From Acholeplasmatales bacterium (lineage in GTDB: Bacteria; Bacillota_I; Bacilli_A; Izemoplasmatales; Hujiaoplasmataceae), in the NCBI GenBank assembly GCA_003477305.1, contig DMTN01000045.1, positions 25,523-81,029 on the forward strand: a stretch of 55,507 bases of DNA, written 5' to 3'. Position numbers and translations under genes: made by a program. Each line of letters begins with the position of its first letter. Positions within the stretch are counted from its first letter, which is position 1. Positions 1 to 11,161 of this stretch are shown piece by piece. Under the pieces are notes generated by a model, which did no database searches, was not told where the DNA came from, and saw only the letters and a program-made list of their open reading frames with translations.

Positions 1-2406
<2,406 letters not shown>

Positions 2407-2439
2407 GGCGACCGCCTCCCTACTGTTTTGATGTCGTGA

Positions 2440-4428
2440 TCATTGAACTTCGTCGAGTAAGGCTCTAAAGCCCTCTTCGTCGATGATGCGGACGCCGAGT
2501 TCGCGTCCCTTGGTGAGTTTGGATCCGGCGTCCGTGCCGGCGACGATGAGATCGGTCTTGCGCGACACGGAGCCGGCGACGTTTCCGCCGAGGCGCTCGA
2601 TCAGCGCTTCCGCATCGCTGCGCGAATACCCGGTCAAGGTCCCGGTGACGACGACCGTCTTCCCCGTGAAGGGGGTTGTTTTTCCGATCTTGTTCGAGGT
2701 GAAGACCATCGTCAGTCCGAAGGCGGCGAGTTCGTCGACGAGCCGGTTGTTTTCGGGACGCGCGAACCAGTCGACGATCGCGACGGCGGTCGCTTCGCCG
2801 ACGTCCTGGACCTTGAGGAAGTCGTCGACCGAAGCATGCCGGATCGCTTCCATCGACGGATAGCGCTCGGCAATCGTCTTCGCGGTCTTCTGGCCGACGA
2901 GCTTGATCCCGAGTCCGAACAGAAGGCGGTCGAGATTGTGCTTCTTCGACGCTTCGATCGCGTCGATCAGATTGAAGATTGACTTCTCGCCGAAGCCTTC
3001 CTTGGCGATCAGTTCCTGGGCGCGATCCTGCAGCCGGAAGACATCGGCGATCGAGCGGAGGAAACCGTCGTTGTAGAAATCGGTCACGACCTTTTCGCCG
3101 AGTCCTTCGATGTCATAGGCGTCACGGGAAGCGAAGTGGATGAGGCCGTTGATCTTCTGCGCATCGCAGTCGGGATTGGTGCAGAAGTAGTCGGCTTCGC
3201 CCGGATTGCGAATCAACGGCTGATTGCACGCCGGACAATGGGTTTCCATTTGAAACGGCACTTCGGCGCCGGTGCGGCGCTCGACGAGCGCACGGACGAC
3301 TTCGGGGATCACTTCTCCCGCCTTGCGGATCACGACGTGATCGCCGATGCGGATGTCGCGATTACGGCAGAAGTCTTCGTTATGGAGCGTCGCCCGCGAA
3401 ACGAGCGAACCGGAGACCATCGCCGGGGTCAGTTCGGCGACCGGCGTGACGACGCCGGTGCGGCCGATCTGGAAGGTGATCGCGTGCAACCGCGTCACGA
3501 CTTCTTCGGGCGGATATTTGTAGGCGGTCGCCCACTTGGGAGACTTGGCGGTATAACCGATTTTCTCATAGAGGTTGAATTCGTTCACCTTGACGACGAC
3601 CCCGTCGGTGTCATAAGGAAGAAAACGGCGCAATTGTTCGATCTTGGCGACGTACGCGACGACCTCGTCGATGGTCTTGCACGGTTGTGTTTCGGGGTTC
3701 GTTTTGAAGCCAAGCTTCTTGAGCATCGCAAGCGATTCGAAATGGGTCGACAGGATCGTCCGGTCCATCATGTAGTAGATGAAGGAATCGAGCTTCCGCT
3801 TGGCGACGATCTTCGGATCGAGTTGGCGGAGCGAGCCCGCCGCGGCGTTCCGCAGGTTCTTGAACGGTTCCTCGCCGAGGCGTTCTTTTTCTTTGTTTAC
3901 GGCCGCGAAGGCGGCGTCGTTCATGAACACCTCGCCGCGCACCTCGAGGGTGCCCGAGAAGGGAATCGATAAGGGGATCGACTTGATCGTGCGGACGTTT
4001 TCGGTGACGTCCTCGCCGACGACGCCGTCGCCGCGCGTCGCGGCGCGGACCAGGGATCCGTTCTCATAGAGAAGCGAGATCGAGAGGCCGTCGATCTTCA
4101 ACTCGGCGACGTAGGTGTAGTCGGGGACTTCCTTCTTGACGCGGGCGTCGAACTCGCGGAGTTCGGCTTCGTTATAGACATTGGAAAGCGAAAGCATCGG
4201 CGCCGGATGCGTGACCTTCCGGAAGCGGTCGATCATCCCGCCGCCGACGCGCCGCGAGGGAGAGTCCGAAGCGTCAAGCTCGGGATGCGCCTGTTCAAGC
4301 GCGATCAACTCGTTCATCAGGACGTCGAATTCGGCGTCGCTCACGGACGGGGCGTCGAGCGCGTAATATTCATAGTTGTACCGGTTGAGGAGGGTACGCA
4401 GTTCTGCGATGCGTTGTTTAAAGTCCAT
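2440..4428 (-). CDS. ligA: NAD-dependent DNA ligase LigA
   Basis: Seals nicks in DNA during replication and repair using NAD+. The 662-residue protein has the normal full length. Order of domains: N-terminal Ia and adenylation domain with the nucleotidyl lysine K111 in KIDG, OB fold, a four-cysteine zinc finger (CPAC near residue 400 followed by CTNPDC), helix-hairpin-helix repeats, and a C-terminal BRCT domain (TGKTVVVTGTL onwards). It starts 9 bases after the pcrA stop codon, as in the pcrA–ligA pairs common in Firmicutes, so the two are almost certainly co-transcribed. Nothing unusual was seen. Confidence 0.98.
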   Translation of the reverse strand: MDFKQRIAELRTLLNRYNYEYYALDAPSVSDAEFDVLMNELIALEQAHPELDASDSPSRRVGGGMIDRFRKVTHPAPMLSLSNVYNEAELREFDARVKKEVPDYTYVAELKIDGLSISLLYENGSLVRAATRGDGVVGEDVTENVRTIKSIPLSIPFSGTLEVRGEVFMNDAAFAAVNKEKERLGEEPFKNLRNAAAGSLRQLDPKIVAKRKLDSFIYYMMDRTILSTHFESLAMLKKLGFKTNPETQPCKTIDEVVAYVAKIEQLRRFLPYDTDGVVVKVNEFNLYEKIGYTAKSPKWATAYKYPPEEVVTRLHAITFQIGRTGVVTPVAELTPAMVSGSLVSRATLHNEDFCRNRDIRIGDHVVIRKAGEVIPEVVRALVERRTGAEVPFQMETHCPACNQPLIRNPGEADYFCTNPDCDAQKINGLIHFASRDAYDIEGLGEKVVTDFYNDGFLRSIADVFRLQDRAQELIAKEGFGEKSIFNLIDAIEASKKHNLDRLLFGLGIKLVGQKTAKTIAERYPSMEAIRHASVDDFLKVQDVGEATAVAIVDWFARPENNRLVDELAAFGLTMVFTSNKIGKTTPFTGKTVVVTGTLTGYSRSDAEALIERLGGNVAGSVSRKTDLIVAGTDAGSKLTKGRELGVRIIDEEGFRALLDEVQ

Positions 4429-4437
4429 GGGGATCGC

Positions 4438-6639
4438 CTACGCTTTCTGGATCGAGGGATGGTCCTTCATGAGGATCTTGATGCCGACGGGGGCCTTGAA
4501 CGCGATCGTCGCCTTGTCGGCGTCGATCATGACGATGATGCCTTCACCGAAGACGGCGTGCTTCACCTTGTCGCCGATGGCGAAGCGGACGCCGCTTGGG
4601 ACGTACGCGGACGCAGCCGGCGGAGCGGGACGGTATTCGTTTGCGCGCGGTTCGGGTTTCGGAAAGCCGAAGTCCGCCTTGATTTTCGGTTTCGCGAGCC
4701 CCTGGTGATCGACGAGTTCCTCGCCGATCTCCGAGAGAAACTCCGAATCGGGATTGTCCTGGTAGTGGCCGTACATCAGCCGCTGCTGGGCGTTCGTGAT
4801 GAAGACGCGCTCTTTCGCGCGGGTCAGCGCGACGTAGAAGAGGCGTCGCTCTTCTTCGACGTCGGCGCGCTCGAAGAGCGACTGCGAGGACGGGAAGAGC
4901 GATTGTTCGAAGCAGGTGAGGAAGACGACCTTGAACTCGAGCCCTTTGGCCGAGTGCATCGTCATCAGGCTCACGAAGTTATCCGTCTGCATCTCCGCTT
5001 CCGCCTCGGCGCGGAGCGCGAGTTCGGTGAGGATCTGGACGAGTTTGTCCATGTTCGTGAGAAGCCCCATCTCCTTCAGTTTCTCGAGGAGGATGGTCTT
5101 GAATTCGGCGAGGTTCTCGCGGCGACGTTCGGCTTCGAGCATCTGCTCGGCCGAAAGCGCCTCGCGGGTGAGCATCGCCATGTAGCCGGAACGTTCGAGG
5201 ATCGCGTCGTAGGTTTCGAGCAAATTCTTGTTCTCGACGTCGGCGCGGATCTCGTCGATCGCGGTGCGGAATGTCTTCAATTTCTCGGCCGCGGCCTTCC
5301 CGACGATCATATACAAATCATCATCGATCAAATCCATCAGCTTCAAGTCGTGGGCTTCGGCGTATTCCTTCATCTTCTCGAAGGTGGTCTCGCCGATCCC
5401 TCGCTTGGGTTCGTTGTAGATGCGGGAAAAGGCGTAATCGTCGCCTCGGTTGACGATCAACCGCAGATAGGCGATGACGTCCTTGATTTCTTTTCGCTTA
5501 TAGAAAGAGAGGTTCCCGACGACTTTGTGCGGGATGTTGTATTTCAACATGACGTCTTCGAACTTGCGGCTCATCGCGTTGTTCCGGTAGAGGATCGCGA
5601 AATCGCGATACTCGAGACCGCCGAGCTTGACAAGGGTCTTGATCTTGTTGTAGATCCAGTACGCTTCCTCTTCGTCGCTTTCGGCTTTGAAGTGGACGAG
5701 CCGGTCGCCGGCTCCGAGGGTCGAGTAAAGTTCCTTCGGGATGCGGTTCTTGTTGTGCTTGATGACGGTGTTCGCGGCGTCGAGGATGGTCGTGACGGAA
5801 CGGTAGTTCTGGTTCAGGATGATCTTCTTGTGCTCGGGGAAGTCGCGTATGAACTTGCGGATGTTGGCGATGTTGGCGCCGCGGAAGGCGTAGATGCTCT
5901 GGTCCTCGTCGCCGACGATGAAGAGGTTCTTGTGGTCCTTCGCAAGCAGATAGACGAGGTCGTACTGGAGGTCGTTGGTATCCTGGAACTCGTCGACGAG
6001 GATGTAGGAGAACCATTCCTGGTACTTCTTCAGGACTTCCGGGAACTCCCGGAACAGCTGAAGCGGCAAGACCAGGAGGTCCTGGAAGTCGACGAGGTTG
6101 TTGTCCTTGAGGAACTTCTGGTATTCGAAGAAGATTTCGCCCAGAACCTTGCGCCAGGCCGGGTTGGCGAGCTCGATCGTGTCCGGATCGGCTTTCGCCT
6201 CTTCGATCATGCCGGCGATCGCCTTGGGCGAGAACTTCTTCGGATCGAGGTCGAGTTTTTTCATCGCATTCTTCACGATGATGAGCGAATCGTCGTCGTC
6301 AAGGATCTGGAAGTTGGATTCATAGCCGAGATGATGGATGTCGAAACGAAGGATCTTCGCGCCCATCGCATGAAACGTCGAAAGCCAGATGCCGTTCAAG
6401 GGCAGATCGGTCATTCGAAAAACGCGGCCGCGCATTTCGTCGGCCGCCCGATTTGTGAAGGTGATCGCCAAGATGTGGTTCGCCGGGATCCCGATCTCGT
6501 CGATCAGGTAGGCGATCCGGTTCGTGAGGACCCGGGTTTTGCCCGAGCCGGCACCGGCGACTGCCATGACGGGACCCTGGACCGTCCGTACGGCGAGGGC
6601 TTGTTCTGCATTCAGTTGGTCGAAGATGCCTTTTCCCAT
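4438..6639 (-). CDS. pcrA: ATP-dependent DNA helicase PcrA (UvrD/Rep family)
   Basis: A 3'-5' superfamily-1 helicase for excision repair, rolling-circle replication and clearing protein from DNA. Visible motifs: Walker A AGAGSGKT at residues 28–35, DEFQDTN (motif II), GDEDQSIYAFRGA (motif III), and the C-terminal LMTMHSAKGLEF and VALTRAK motifs; total 733 residues. I choose the ATG at 6639 because GGTGAT lies 4 bases upstream, the spacing seen at other genes here; an ATG at 6642 and a GTG at 6648 are in the same frame. First gene of the pcrA–ligA–uvrA operon, with an extended −10 promoter only a few bases away, so the leader may be about 11 bases. Confidence 0.97.
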   Translation of the reverse strand: MGKGIFDQLNAEQALAVRTVQGPVMAVAGAGSGKTRVLTNRIAYLIDEIGIPANHILAITFTNRAADEMRGRVFRMTDLPLNGIWLSTFHAMGAKILRFDIHHLGYESNFQILDDDDSLIIVKNAMKKLDLDPKKFSPKAIAGMIEEAKADPDTIELANPAWRKVLGEIFFEYQKFLKDNNLVDFQDLLVLPLQLFREFPEVLKKYQEWFSYILVDEFQDTNDLQYDLVYLLAKDHKNLFIVGDEDQSIYAFRGANIANIRKFIRDFPEHKKIILNQNYRSVTTILDAANTVIKHNKNRIPKELYSTLGAGDRLVHFKAESDEEEAYWIYNKIKTLVKLGGLEYRDFAILYRNNAMSRKFEDVMLKYNIPHKVVGNLSFYKRKEIKDVIAYLRLIVNRGDDYAFSRIYNEPKRGIGETTFEKMKEYAEAHDLKLMDLIDDDLYMIVGKAAAEKLKTFRTAIDEIRADVENKNLLETYDAILERSGYMAMLTREALSAEQMLEAERRRENLAEFKTILLEKLKEMGLLTNMDKLVQILTELALRAEAEAEMQTDNFVSLMTMHSAKGLEFKVVFLTCFEQSLFPSSQSLFERADVEEERRLFYVALTRAKERVFITNAQQRLMYGHYQDNPDSEFLSEIGEELVDHQGLAKPKIKADFGFPKPEPRANEYRPAPPAASAYVPSGVRFAIGDKVKHAVFGEGIIVMIDADKATIAFKAPVGIKILMKDHPSIQKA

Positions 6640-6643
6640 CATT

Positions 6644-6665
6644 ATCACCGATGAATATTATACCA
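6644..6665 (-). promoter_or_regulatory. pcrA promoter with overlapping ribosome site
   Basis: On the minus strand TGG precedes a perfect TATAAT (6662–6657), an extended −10; no good −35 is visible. Seven bases later GGTGAT (6649–6644) begins, so the predicted transcript starts at the Shine-Dalgarno itself. Confidence 0.75.
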
Positions 6666-6722
6666 TAGGAGCGACCTTTTCGGGTGTTCATGATGCGAAA
6701 TTTTTAAGATTTTATCAAATAA

Positions 6723-6745
6723 AAAGGAGTCTAAAAGACTCCTTT
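6723..6745 (-). terminator. Rho-independent terminator
   Basis: A perfect 10-bp stem (AAAGGAGTCT/AGACTCCTTT) with a 3-base loop; on the minus strand it is followed by a T-rich run. It would end transcripts of the membrane-protein gene to its right, before the pcrA promoter. Confidence 0.8.
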
Positions 6746-6904
6746 ATAAACAGATTTGGTTCATCCGATACGCCGGATCATCAGGCACTGCAGCCCGATT
6801 TTTAAACATTCTCCTCGTCGTGCCGCCGAATGCCGATTTCGATCTCAGAGGCTGATTGTTTCGGTTCGCCCGCCATTTGGGATGATTGGCAAAAAAACCT
6901 ACTG

Positions 6905-7444
6905 TCAATTGGTTGCTGCTGTCGCTTCAGTAGAAGTGATGATGCTTTGAGGAAGTATGGTCGACCGTTGTGGCGAATATACTCTTGAATAGATCGCATC
7001 CACTATTTCCGTTTTTTGACGGTCCTTAAATCCTGACATCAAGACAAGGACCATCTCTCCTGACAACAACCTAACTTCCAACGTCAGGAACTTCTTCCAA
7101 AATCGATCGAGATTCGTTTGGCAGACTGCGGTAATGTCTGAAAATGCATAGGTTTTAATCTTGATTTGCCAGAAGAATAGAGTTTTTTGCGGTTTCTGCC
7201 GCCTTGGAAGAAAGACGGCCGAAAGAGTATCATCATCAATCGTCATGGGATGTTGCCACAATACCGCCACGCGAATCGCGTAGCCAATCAATGGCAAAGC
7301 GGAAACAATCACTAGAACCAAATGGATAACGGATGGATCAAGAAGATACGATAACAAGTATACTTTGGTGGTTAACGACCATATCAATACACTGATAAGA
7401 TAGATGGATATATATTTCTCTTCGCAATAAACCCTTTTGCCCAT
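6905..7444 (-). CDS. Small membrane protein with two transmembrane segments and PH-like tail
   Basis: Not assigned to a named family. The 179-residue protein has two hydrophobic segments near residues 13–30 and 38–58, followed by a soluble domain with alternating strands ending in a helix, an arrangement like bacterial PH-domain (YdbT/YcxB-type) membrane proteins; that resemblance is only by pattern. I start at ATG 7444, with GAGG 6 bases upstream; ATG 7456 is also in frame but its only Shine-Dalgarno touches the codon. The gene stands alone with its own −10 (7469–7474) and a terminator at 6723–6745. Base composition is lower in G+C than the flanking repair genes, as in the rest of this accessory stretch. 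Confidence 0.6.
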   Translation of the reverse strand: MGKRVYCEEKYISIYLISVLIWSLTTKVYLLSYLLDPSVIHLVLVIVSALPLIGYAIRVAVLWQHPMTIDDDTLSAVFLPRRQKPQKTLFFWQIKIKTYAFSDITAVCQTNLDRFWKKFLTLEVRLLSGEMVLVLMSGFKDRQKTEIVDAIYSRVYSPQRSTILPQSIITSTEATAATN

Positions 7445-7468
7445 CAGAAACCTCATCTCCTAACATTC

Positions 7469-7474
7469 ATTATA
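7469..7474 (-). promoter_or_regulatory. −10 element of the PH-like membrane protein gene
   Basis: Perfect TATAAT on the minus strand, followed 7 bases later by AGGAG. No convincing −35 was found. Confidence 0.55.
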
Positions 7475-7671
7475 GCGCAATGGCGCCACAAGAACAGTAC
7501 AATCATGATAATATCCCGATAGTGACCCATATTTGTCGTTCTTTTGACTCGGTCAATGATGGGTGATTTGTGCGAGATATCAATGTGCTGCCTTCTCAAT
7601 GCGCTGTTCTGAAGTGCGAATAATCCATTTATGTATGAATCATGCCGATGCGGTTTGAAAATAAAACCGTG

Positions 7672-8793
7672 TCATTCGAAACGCAAGACGTCGAGATAAT
7701 TCGAATACGTGTATGTACGCGCCTTCTTCGATGGTTGCGTGACACTCAGAATGCCCGCCTCCACCAGCCGGAGCATCCCCCGGTTGACCGTTGCATAGGG
7801 ACGTCCGAGTTTCTTTGCCGCAAAGGTCGCGTCGAGGATCAGATACCGTTCGACGAGCAGGAACAACTCTTTGTCCTTCGTTTCGATGCTTTGAAGATTC
7901 CGGGAATGCAACTCGGACAGAAAGAGGATGTCGCGGTATCCCGAGGAGGCGACATCGATGATGGCGCGGAGGATGAACTTCACCCATCCTTCGAAATCCC
8001 CCTTGACTCTGATCGAGTCGAGACGCTGGTAATATTCCGCACGGTTCTCCTTCAGAAAATGGGATAAATAGAGAACCGGTTCGGCGAGCACCTTCCGTTC
8101 GACGAGATAGAGGATCAAGAGCATCCGGCCGACGCGGCCGTTCCCATCAAGGAACGGATGGATCGTTTCGAATTGGGCGTGGATCAGCGCCGCCTTGACG
8201 AACGGATCGGTCCCGTCGTCCGTATTCATATAGCGTTCAAGGGCATCCATCGCGATCGCCATGTCTTCCGGATCGGGCGGAATGTACGAAGCGGTCTTGA
8301 TGGTGGCTCCCGCATGTCCGATCCAGTTCTGGGATCGGCGGAACTCGCCTGGTAGTTGTTGCGCGCCACGCGTCCCTGACATCAGGACTGCGTGAATCGC
8401 GCGGATGAACCGAGAACAAAGGGGGACTTCCTGCCGGAGCTCCTTCGCATGGTCCATCGCTTTCACGTAGTTGACCACTTCCTCGACGTCGAGGTTCCGG
8501 CTTTGATCCGCATTCGCATCGAACACGTTTTCGATGGTCGCCCGTACGCCTTCGATGATGCTCGAGATTAGCGCCTCTTTGCGGACGAAAGCGGCCATGA
8601 AGACGGAGCGATCGGGGATCGCGCCGATGACGCCGTTCAGCGTCCCGACGGTGAAGTTTGCTTCGCCGACCAGGAGTCTCAGTTCCGCATCATAGACGAG
8701 GTCCGGCGTCGGCGGTAAGGATGCCGGAACGAAGGAATTGTATTTTATTTCACCTGAATCATGGGTTTTATATGTTCCTGTCGCGCGTTCCAT
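7672..8793 (-). CDS. Fic-domain protein (AMPylase type) with internal inhibitory motif
   Basis: Fic proteins usually transfer AMP from ATP to a hydroxyl on a target protein. The 373-residue product has an N-terminal Fic_N region, the inhibitory helix motif S77xxxE81G82, the catalytic motif HPFLDGNGR at 212–220 with the essential H212, and a C-terminal winged-helix-like region (about 300–373). An inhibitory helix N-terminal to the Fic core is the class II architecture, so activity should be restrained by E81. The start at 8793 has AGGTGA 4 bases upstream. A good promoter precedes it and it is monocistronic. Targets cannot be read from sequence. Stand-alone class II Fic proteins are widespread mobile accessory genes. 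Confidence 0.93.
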   Translation of the reverse strand: MERATGTYKTHDSGEIKYNSFVPASLPPTPDLVYDAELRLLVGEANFTVGTLNGVIGAIPDRSVFMAAFVRKEALISSIIEGVRATIENVFDANADQSRNLDVEEVVNYVKAMDHAKELRQEVPLCSRFIRAIHAVLMSGTRGAQQLPGEFRRSQNWIGHAGATIKTASYIPPDPEDMAIAMDALERYMNTDDGTDPFVKAALIHAQFETIHPFLDGNGRVGRMLLILYLVERKVLAEPVLYLSHFLKENRAEYYQRLDSIRVKGDFEGWVKFILRAIIDVASSGYRDILFLSELHSRNLQSIETKDKELFLLVERYLILDATFAAKKLGRPYATVNRGMLRLVEAGILSVTQPSKKARTYTYSNYLDVLRFE

Positions 8794-8811
8794 CGTCTCA
8801 CCTCGGAATCC

Positions 8812-8840
8812 ATTATACGTGATGAGTGGAAACGAAACAA
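8812..8840 (-). promoter_or_regulatory. fic promoter
   Basis: On the minus strand TTGTTT (8840–8835), 17-base spacer, TATAAT (8817–8812), then AGGTGA nine or so bases further on. A nearby dyad TGGAAT-TG-ATTCCA at 8931–8944 is too far upstream to be tied to this promoter with confidence. Confidence 0.7.
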
Positions 8841-8999
8841 TCGAAACGCGATTTTAATTATCAAATATAACATATATTGATTATTAAATGCGGTGATTTG
8901 CCACCGAGAAAAAGAATATCAACAAGTTTGTGGAATTGATTCCATAAAGTTTTTTGATACTAAGTTTTGTGTCGTTGTTCACACGCGGTCGCTTGCGAA

Positions 9000-9818
9000 T
9001 TAGTCGCTCTGCATCGCGTCAAGACGCTTGAATCGGCGGTAAAGCGTCGTCCGCGATAATCCCGTCGCTTGCATTGCCTCGGCGACGGTCATTCGACCCG
9101 CGCGAACGGCCTCGTAAGCCGAATGAAGCGCCGTGACGGAAGTGGCGATGGGCTTGCGGCCGCGGTAGATTCCGCCGTCTTTCGCGTCTTCTTGACCGAT
9201 TCTTTGATTGGCCAGGCGCTTTCTTGATTGGATGGCATATTCAATCAAATAGAGGCGGATGAATGGGGCTCGCAGATGATCTGGAAACGACTTTCCCAGG
9301 ATGGTAATCGGTTGACGCATTCCCAACATCTTGAGAATCGACAACGCATACCATTGCGACTCAACTTCATTGATGCTGGTGTAGTTGTTGAATTCCATGT
9401 TTTTTACAATGAGGCGATCGCCTGAATACGAGTGGTCTGTCTTCACCAGCCACTCGAGACGGTTCAAGTACTCAAGTCCCGCTTCCATGATCAGATCGCG
9501 AACATCGACGCGGGTTTCCGATGGGGTCCGTTCAGAGATAAAAACAGGCGTTGCGTCGGCACGATAGTACTTTGGCTTTCGTAAGGAAAGATCAATGCCG
9601 GGAATTCCGCCATAATCGATGTCGCACAATCCGTCGATGACATCATAATACGGTTCGAATACATATTGGTATCCTTCATCGTCATATCGTTCATAGATGA
9701 TCTTCGCTATTTTAAAGAATAAGGTCTGCGAATAACGGTAACAGATCTCGCCGGCGACGGTATAAATCGGATACCTTCCCAGATAAGGCAATGCCAGATC
9801 CTTTCGATACATTTCCAT
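9000..9818 (-). CDS. Partner of HipA-like kinase; unknown domain plus resolvase-type helix-turn-helix
   Basis: A 272-residue protein with no family name I can give. Residues 1 to about 205 form an unrecognised mixed alpha/beta domain rich in Tyr and acidic residues. After a basic linker, the last 45 or so residues (YRGRKP … AVRAGRMTVAEAMQATG … TTLYRRFKRL) closely resemble the DNA-binding tail of serine recombinases such as Hin, without any recombinase catalytic domain. It starts 3 bases after the kinase stop codon, so the two are translated from one message. By analogy with HipBA it may be the DNA-binding, possibly autoregulating partner of the kinase, but its fold, order and HTH type differ from HipB, which is an Xre-type protein encoded first. 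Confidence 0.7.
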   Translation of the reverse strand: MEMYRKDLALPYLGRYPIYTVAGEICYRYSQTLFFKIAKIIYERYDDEGYQYVFEPYYDVIDGLCDIDYGGIPGIDLSLRKPKYYRADATPVFISERTPSETRVDVRDLIMEAGLEYLNRLEWLVKTDHSYSGDRLIVKNMEFNNYTSINEVESQWYALSILKMLGMRQPITILGKSFPDHLRAPFIRLYLIEYAIQSRKRLANQRIGQEDAKDGGIYRGRKPIATSVTALHSAYEAVRAGRMTVAEAMQATGLSRTTLYRRFKRLDAMQSD

Positions 9819-9821
9819 TTT

Positions 9822-10670
9822 TTATTCCCTCCACTTTCGATAGGATGTGTACATAATTTTTGCGTATCTCTCGTGTAAAACAGTATGATAGAATCGTTTT
9901 TGAGTCATCGATAGCAACTGTATGCTTTCAATCAGTTGATCGATGGCATCCATGTCGATTCGTTTCACGATATACTCCAGCGCTACGTTGCATTCCGGGT
10001 ACGCGAGACTGTTGATGACATCGAAGTATGAACTCTTTTCGCCATTCAATCGAATCTGTGACGTCGGAAATCGGTAAATTCTCTTCTCCATTTCGATTTT
10101 GTCGTTCAAAACAGCCAGGCATTTTTCATCCGTTGTAATCCGCGGAAAAAGACATGATCCGTTATCAAAGATTGGAGCGATCGTATATCGATTCTCGCGC
10201 TTGATAAACCCCCAGTTGGCTCCGTGACGGTCGAAATTCCCAGTTAAAGCGTCGACTACGTACATTTTCCAAAAAGTCGAGACGGTTTCTTGCACGTTCG
10301 TCAGTTTTGTGTTTTCGTAAAGCATGCGCATAATGTCTTCGTATGAATACTGATACGTTTCCTTATCGTTTTCGAGGGAGGAATCGCCGACTTCGTTGAA
10401 GGGCACATACATCTTTCCAGGGCCGACGAAATCTTCCATCAGCACAACGTCGCGTTCCAAATACGTTCCCAACGCCGTTTTTTGCGCTTCGATTCCAAGC
10501 ATGCGGAAAATGCTTGAACCCAGATGTTCGCATACGTGGTTGAACATCAGTCCGGTTTCGGATGGTTTGCGGAATTTGACAATACAATCGACATTGTCGA
10601 TGACAACGCCAAACTTTTCTTCGCTTCCTCCATAGAAGCGATCATTCTTTGGATATCTCGAATAGTCCAT
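9822..10670 (-). CDS. HipA/CtkA-like serine/threonine kinase
   Basis: The 282-residue protein carries the hallmarks of the HipA-like kinase fold: a Gly-rich strand GGSEEKFGVVID near residues 14–25, a lysine in IVKF (K32), the catalytic loop NFDRHGANWG with D147 and N152, and the metal-binding IFDNGS with D169. It lacks the long N-terminal region of E. coli HipA (about 440 residues) and is closer in size to CtkA-type short kinases. The start at 10670 has GAGGTG 6 bases upstream. Known relatives phosphorylate proteins such as GltX and stop growth; the substrate here is unknown. First gene of a two-gene unit with the HTH protein downstream. Confidence 0.85.
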   Translation of the reverse strand: MDYSRYPKNDRFYGGSEEKFGVVIDNVDCIVKFRKPSETGLMFNHVCEHLGSSIFRMLGIEAQKTALGTYLERDVVLMEDFVGPGKMYVPFNEVGDSSLENDKETYQYSYEDIMRMLYENTKLTNVQETVSTFWKMYVVDALTGNFDRHGANWGFIKRENRYTIAPIFDNGSCLFPRITTDEKCLAVLNDKIEMEKRIYRFPTSQIRLNGEKSSYFDVINSLAYPECNVALEYIVKRIDMDAIDQLIESIQLLSMTQKRFYHTVLHERYAKIMYTSYRKWRE

Positions 10671-10687
10671 TTAGGCACCTCGTTTCG

Positions 10688-10716
10688 ATTATACATTATC
10701 GATTGTTGCGTTTCAA
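10688..10716 (-). promoter_or_regulatory. Promoter of the kinase/HTH module
   Basis: One of the best promoters in the window: TTGAAA (10716–10711), a 17-base spacer and TATAAT (10693–10688) on the minus strand. The Shine-Dalgarno GAGGTG begins about 7 bases after the −10. Confidence 0.8.
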
Positions 10717-10892
10717 TAGATTATCATATATATTTATGAAACATCGCTGTTGCATGTTCAAACCACTCATTGTTTGCAAGATTCACGGTGATATTACGAA
10801 TATACCGCTTGTTTTGTAAAATGTGAACTCAATCTACTCAGTACGCATTCACGATGGGTGCTCGGACTGTTTGGGTAATTGGAAATATTGAA

Positions 10893-10922
10893 AACGGACT
10901 TCCATTTGACTGGAAATCCGTT
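10893..10922 (-). terminator. Terminator after the glnS operon
   Basis: Stem AACGGACTTCC/GGAAATCCGTT with one mismatch and an 8-base loop; on the minus strand it is followed by TTTTC and further T-rich sequence. It lies just past the small membrane gene ending at 10936. Confidence 0.75.
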
Positions 10923-10935
10923 GGTTTCATGCTTG

Positions 10936-11157
10936 TTATTCGGTCTTGGGAGCGTTCTTGATCCTGATCGCCGTCAAGACGCCCTGATGCAAGGCGATCC
11001 CGAAGATGGCGAGGAACGCGATGGTGAAGACGACGACCTGACCGACGGTCCAGCCGGCGTTTTGATTGATCAGGAAGACGATGTTGGTCACGATGCCGAT
11101 CAGGCTTGCGACGGTGAGGATGACGTAAGTGACGAGTCGAATGATGAGCAGTTTCAT
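10936..11157 (-). CDS. Small two-helix membrane protein
   Basis: A 73-residue protein with two hydrophobic segments (about residues 3–29 and 37–58) joined by a short NQNAGW turn and ending in a charged tail. I do not recognise the family. It begins 4 bases after the glnS stop, so it is the last gene of the operon and is translationally coupled. Function unknown; its position says only that it is expressed together with glutaminyl-tRNA synthetase and perhaps the t6A genes. Confidence 0.65.
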   Translation of the reverse strand: MKLLIIRLVTYVILTVASLIGIVTNIVFLINQNAGWTVGQVVVFTIAFLAIFGIALHQGVLTAIRIKNAPKTE

Positions 11158-11161
11158 CGGC

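Noticed and set aside
4207..6654. 815-codon open frame on plus, antisense to pcrA
   Set aside because: Codon-aligned shadow of pcrA, which has all helicase motifs; shadows of this sort (Asp/Val/Arg/His-rich) occur opposite nearly every gene here.
7651..7669. CGGTTT/AAACCG hairpin after fic as terminator
   Set aside because: Six-base stem with no T-run on either strand.
8880..8999. Operator dyads between fic and the HTH gene (TGGAAT/ATTCCA; CGGTG/CACCG)
   Set aside because: Short, not located at a promoter, and expected by chance in AT-rich sequence; nothing else recognised in this gap.
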